NCBI RefSeq assembly: GCF_007992495.1
Contig: NZ_BKAJ01000018.1
Location: 93,462-157,461, forward strand
DNA from: Reyranella soli
GTDB taxonomy: Bacteria; Pseudomonadota; Alphaproteobacteria; Reyranellales; Reyranellaceae
DNA length: 64,000 nt
Reading direction: 5' to 3'
The stretch's first letter is position 1; each line of letters begins with the position of its first letter. A program made the translations under genes and the position numbers. Under the pieces are notes generated by a model. The model ran no database searches. It was not told the DNA's origin and worked only from the letters and a program-made list of their open reading frames with translations. This document shows positions 63,883 through 64,000 of this stretch, in pieces.

Positions 63883-64000
63883 CGCCTGTCTCCTTGTTTC
63901 ATCGGAACGACGAATGAGCGTGTCGGAAGCCGACATTGTCCTGGGTTTTTTGAGGTTCTCTTGCCGGACCGCGGGCCTCCAGGCCCGCTCATGATTCATG

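Overview
The window reads as high-GC chromosomal DNA from a soil or rhizosphere alphaproteobacterium. HWE and HisKA_2-type kinases, several orphan Bug/TTT solute-binding proteins, and many crotonase, SDR, amidase and dehalogenase genes suggest a Reyranella- or Bradyrhizobium-like genome. The genus is inference only. No rRNA, tRNA or CRISPR array was seen. Genes are dense and grouped in short catabolic operons with nearby regulators.

Layout. 0-6 kb: a methyltransferase, a leftward GFA/crotonase pair, and a rightward acyl-CoA operon (MDR reductase, enoyl-CoA hydratase, acyl-CoA synthetase, MaoC hydratase). 6-12 kb: an O-methyltransferase divergent from a frameshifted AraC regulator, then a five-gene operon (flavin monooxygenase, LigB-like and LigA-like extradiol dioxygenase subunits, amidohydrolase, SDR). 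12-15.7 kb: a leftward operon (APH-like kinase, HpcH/HpaI aldolase, SDR, GST) with a recognisable promoter far upstream. 16-20 kb: a MetE-like protein and a response regulator/two-kinase operon. 20-24.9 kb: a GlxA-type regulator, quinone reductase-like and HD proteins, an MFS exporter with a probable frameshift, and a methyltransferase. 25-26.7 kb: an isolated 572-residue protein joining a Cap4/DUF4297-like nuclease region to a degenerate metallo-beta-lactamase fold, the best candidate for a new defence gene. 26.8-31 kb: a cupin, an Arr-type rifampin ADP-ribosyltransferase, katG and a rubrerythrin-like gene with lost metal ligands. 31.5-35.9 kb: a three-subunit molybdenum hydroxylase and a TetR regulator.

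35.9-41.3 kb is an accessory island: direct repeats, an IS66 TnpB remnant, palindromes, a trypsin-like protease with a small helical partner, a NYN-domain nuclease, a small possible winged-helix protein, a lipoprotein and a one-helix membrane protein. 41.3-50.9 kb holds solute-binding proteins, unknown proteins, a class I aldolase and an MFS transporter. 51-56.5 kb holds a five-gene hydrolase/SDR operon divergent from a LysR regulator. 56.6-64 kb holds an NTF2-like protein, a CGNR zinc-finger regulator abutting a YCII gene remnant, a haloalkane dehalogenase/amidase pair, a Bug protein divergent from a MarR gene over a double palindrome, an amidase cut by one in-frame amber codon, and an intact YCII gene.

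A family of palindromic intergenic repeats is scattered through the window, with two nearly identical 142-143 bp copies in inverted orientation 15 kb apart. A second two-copy element, a sigma70-like promoter plus conserved leader, lies upstream of arr and of the 15.3 kb operon. Several genes are broken by single changes (AraC, amidase, probably the MFS tail), which may be real decay or sequence errors.
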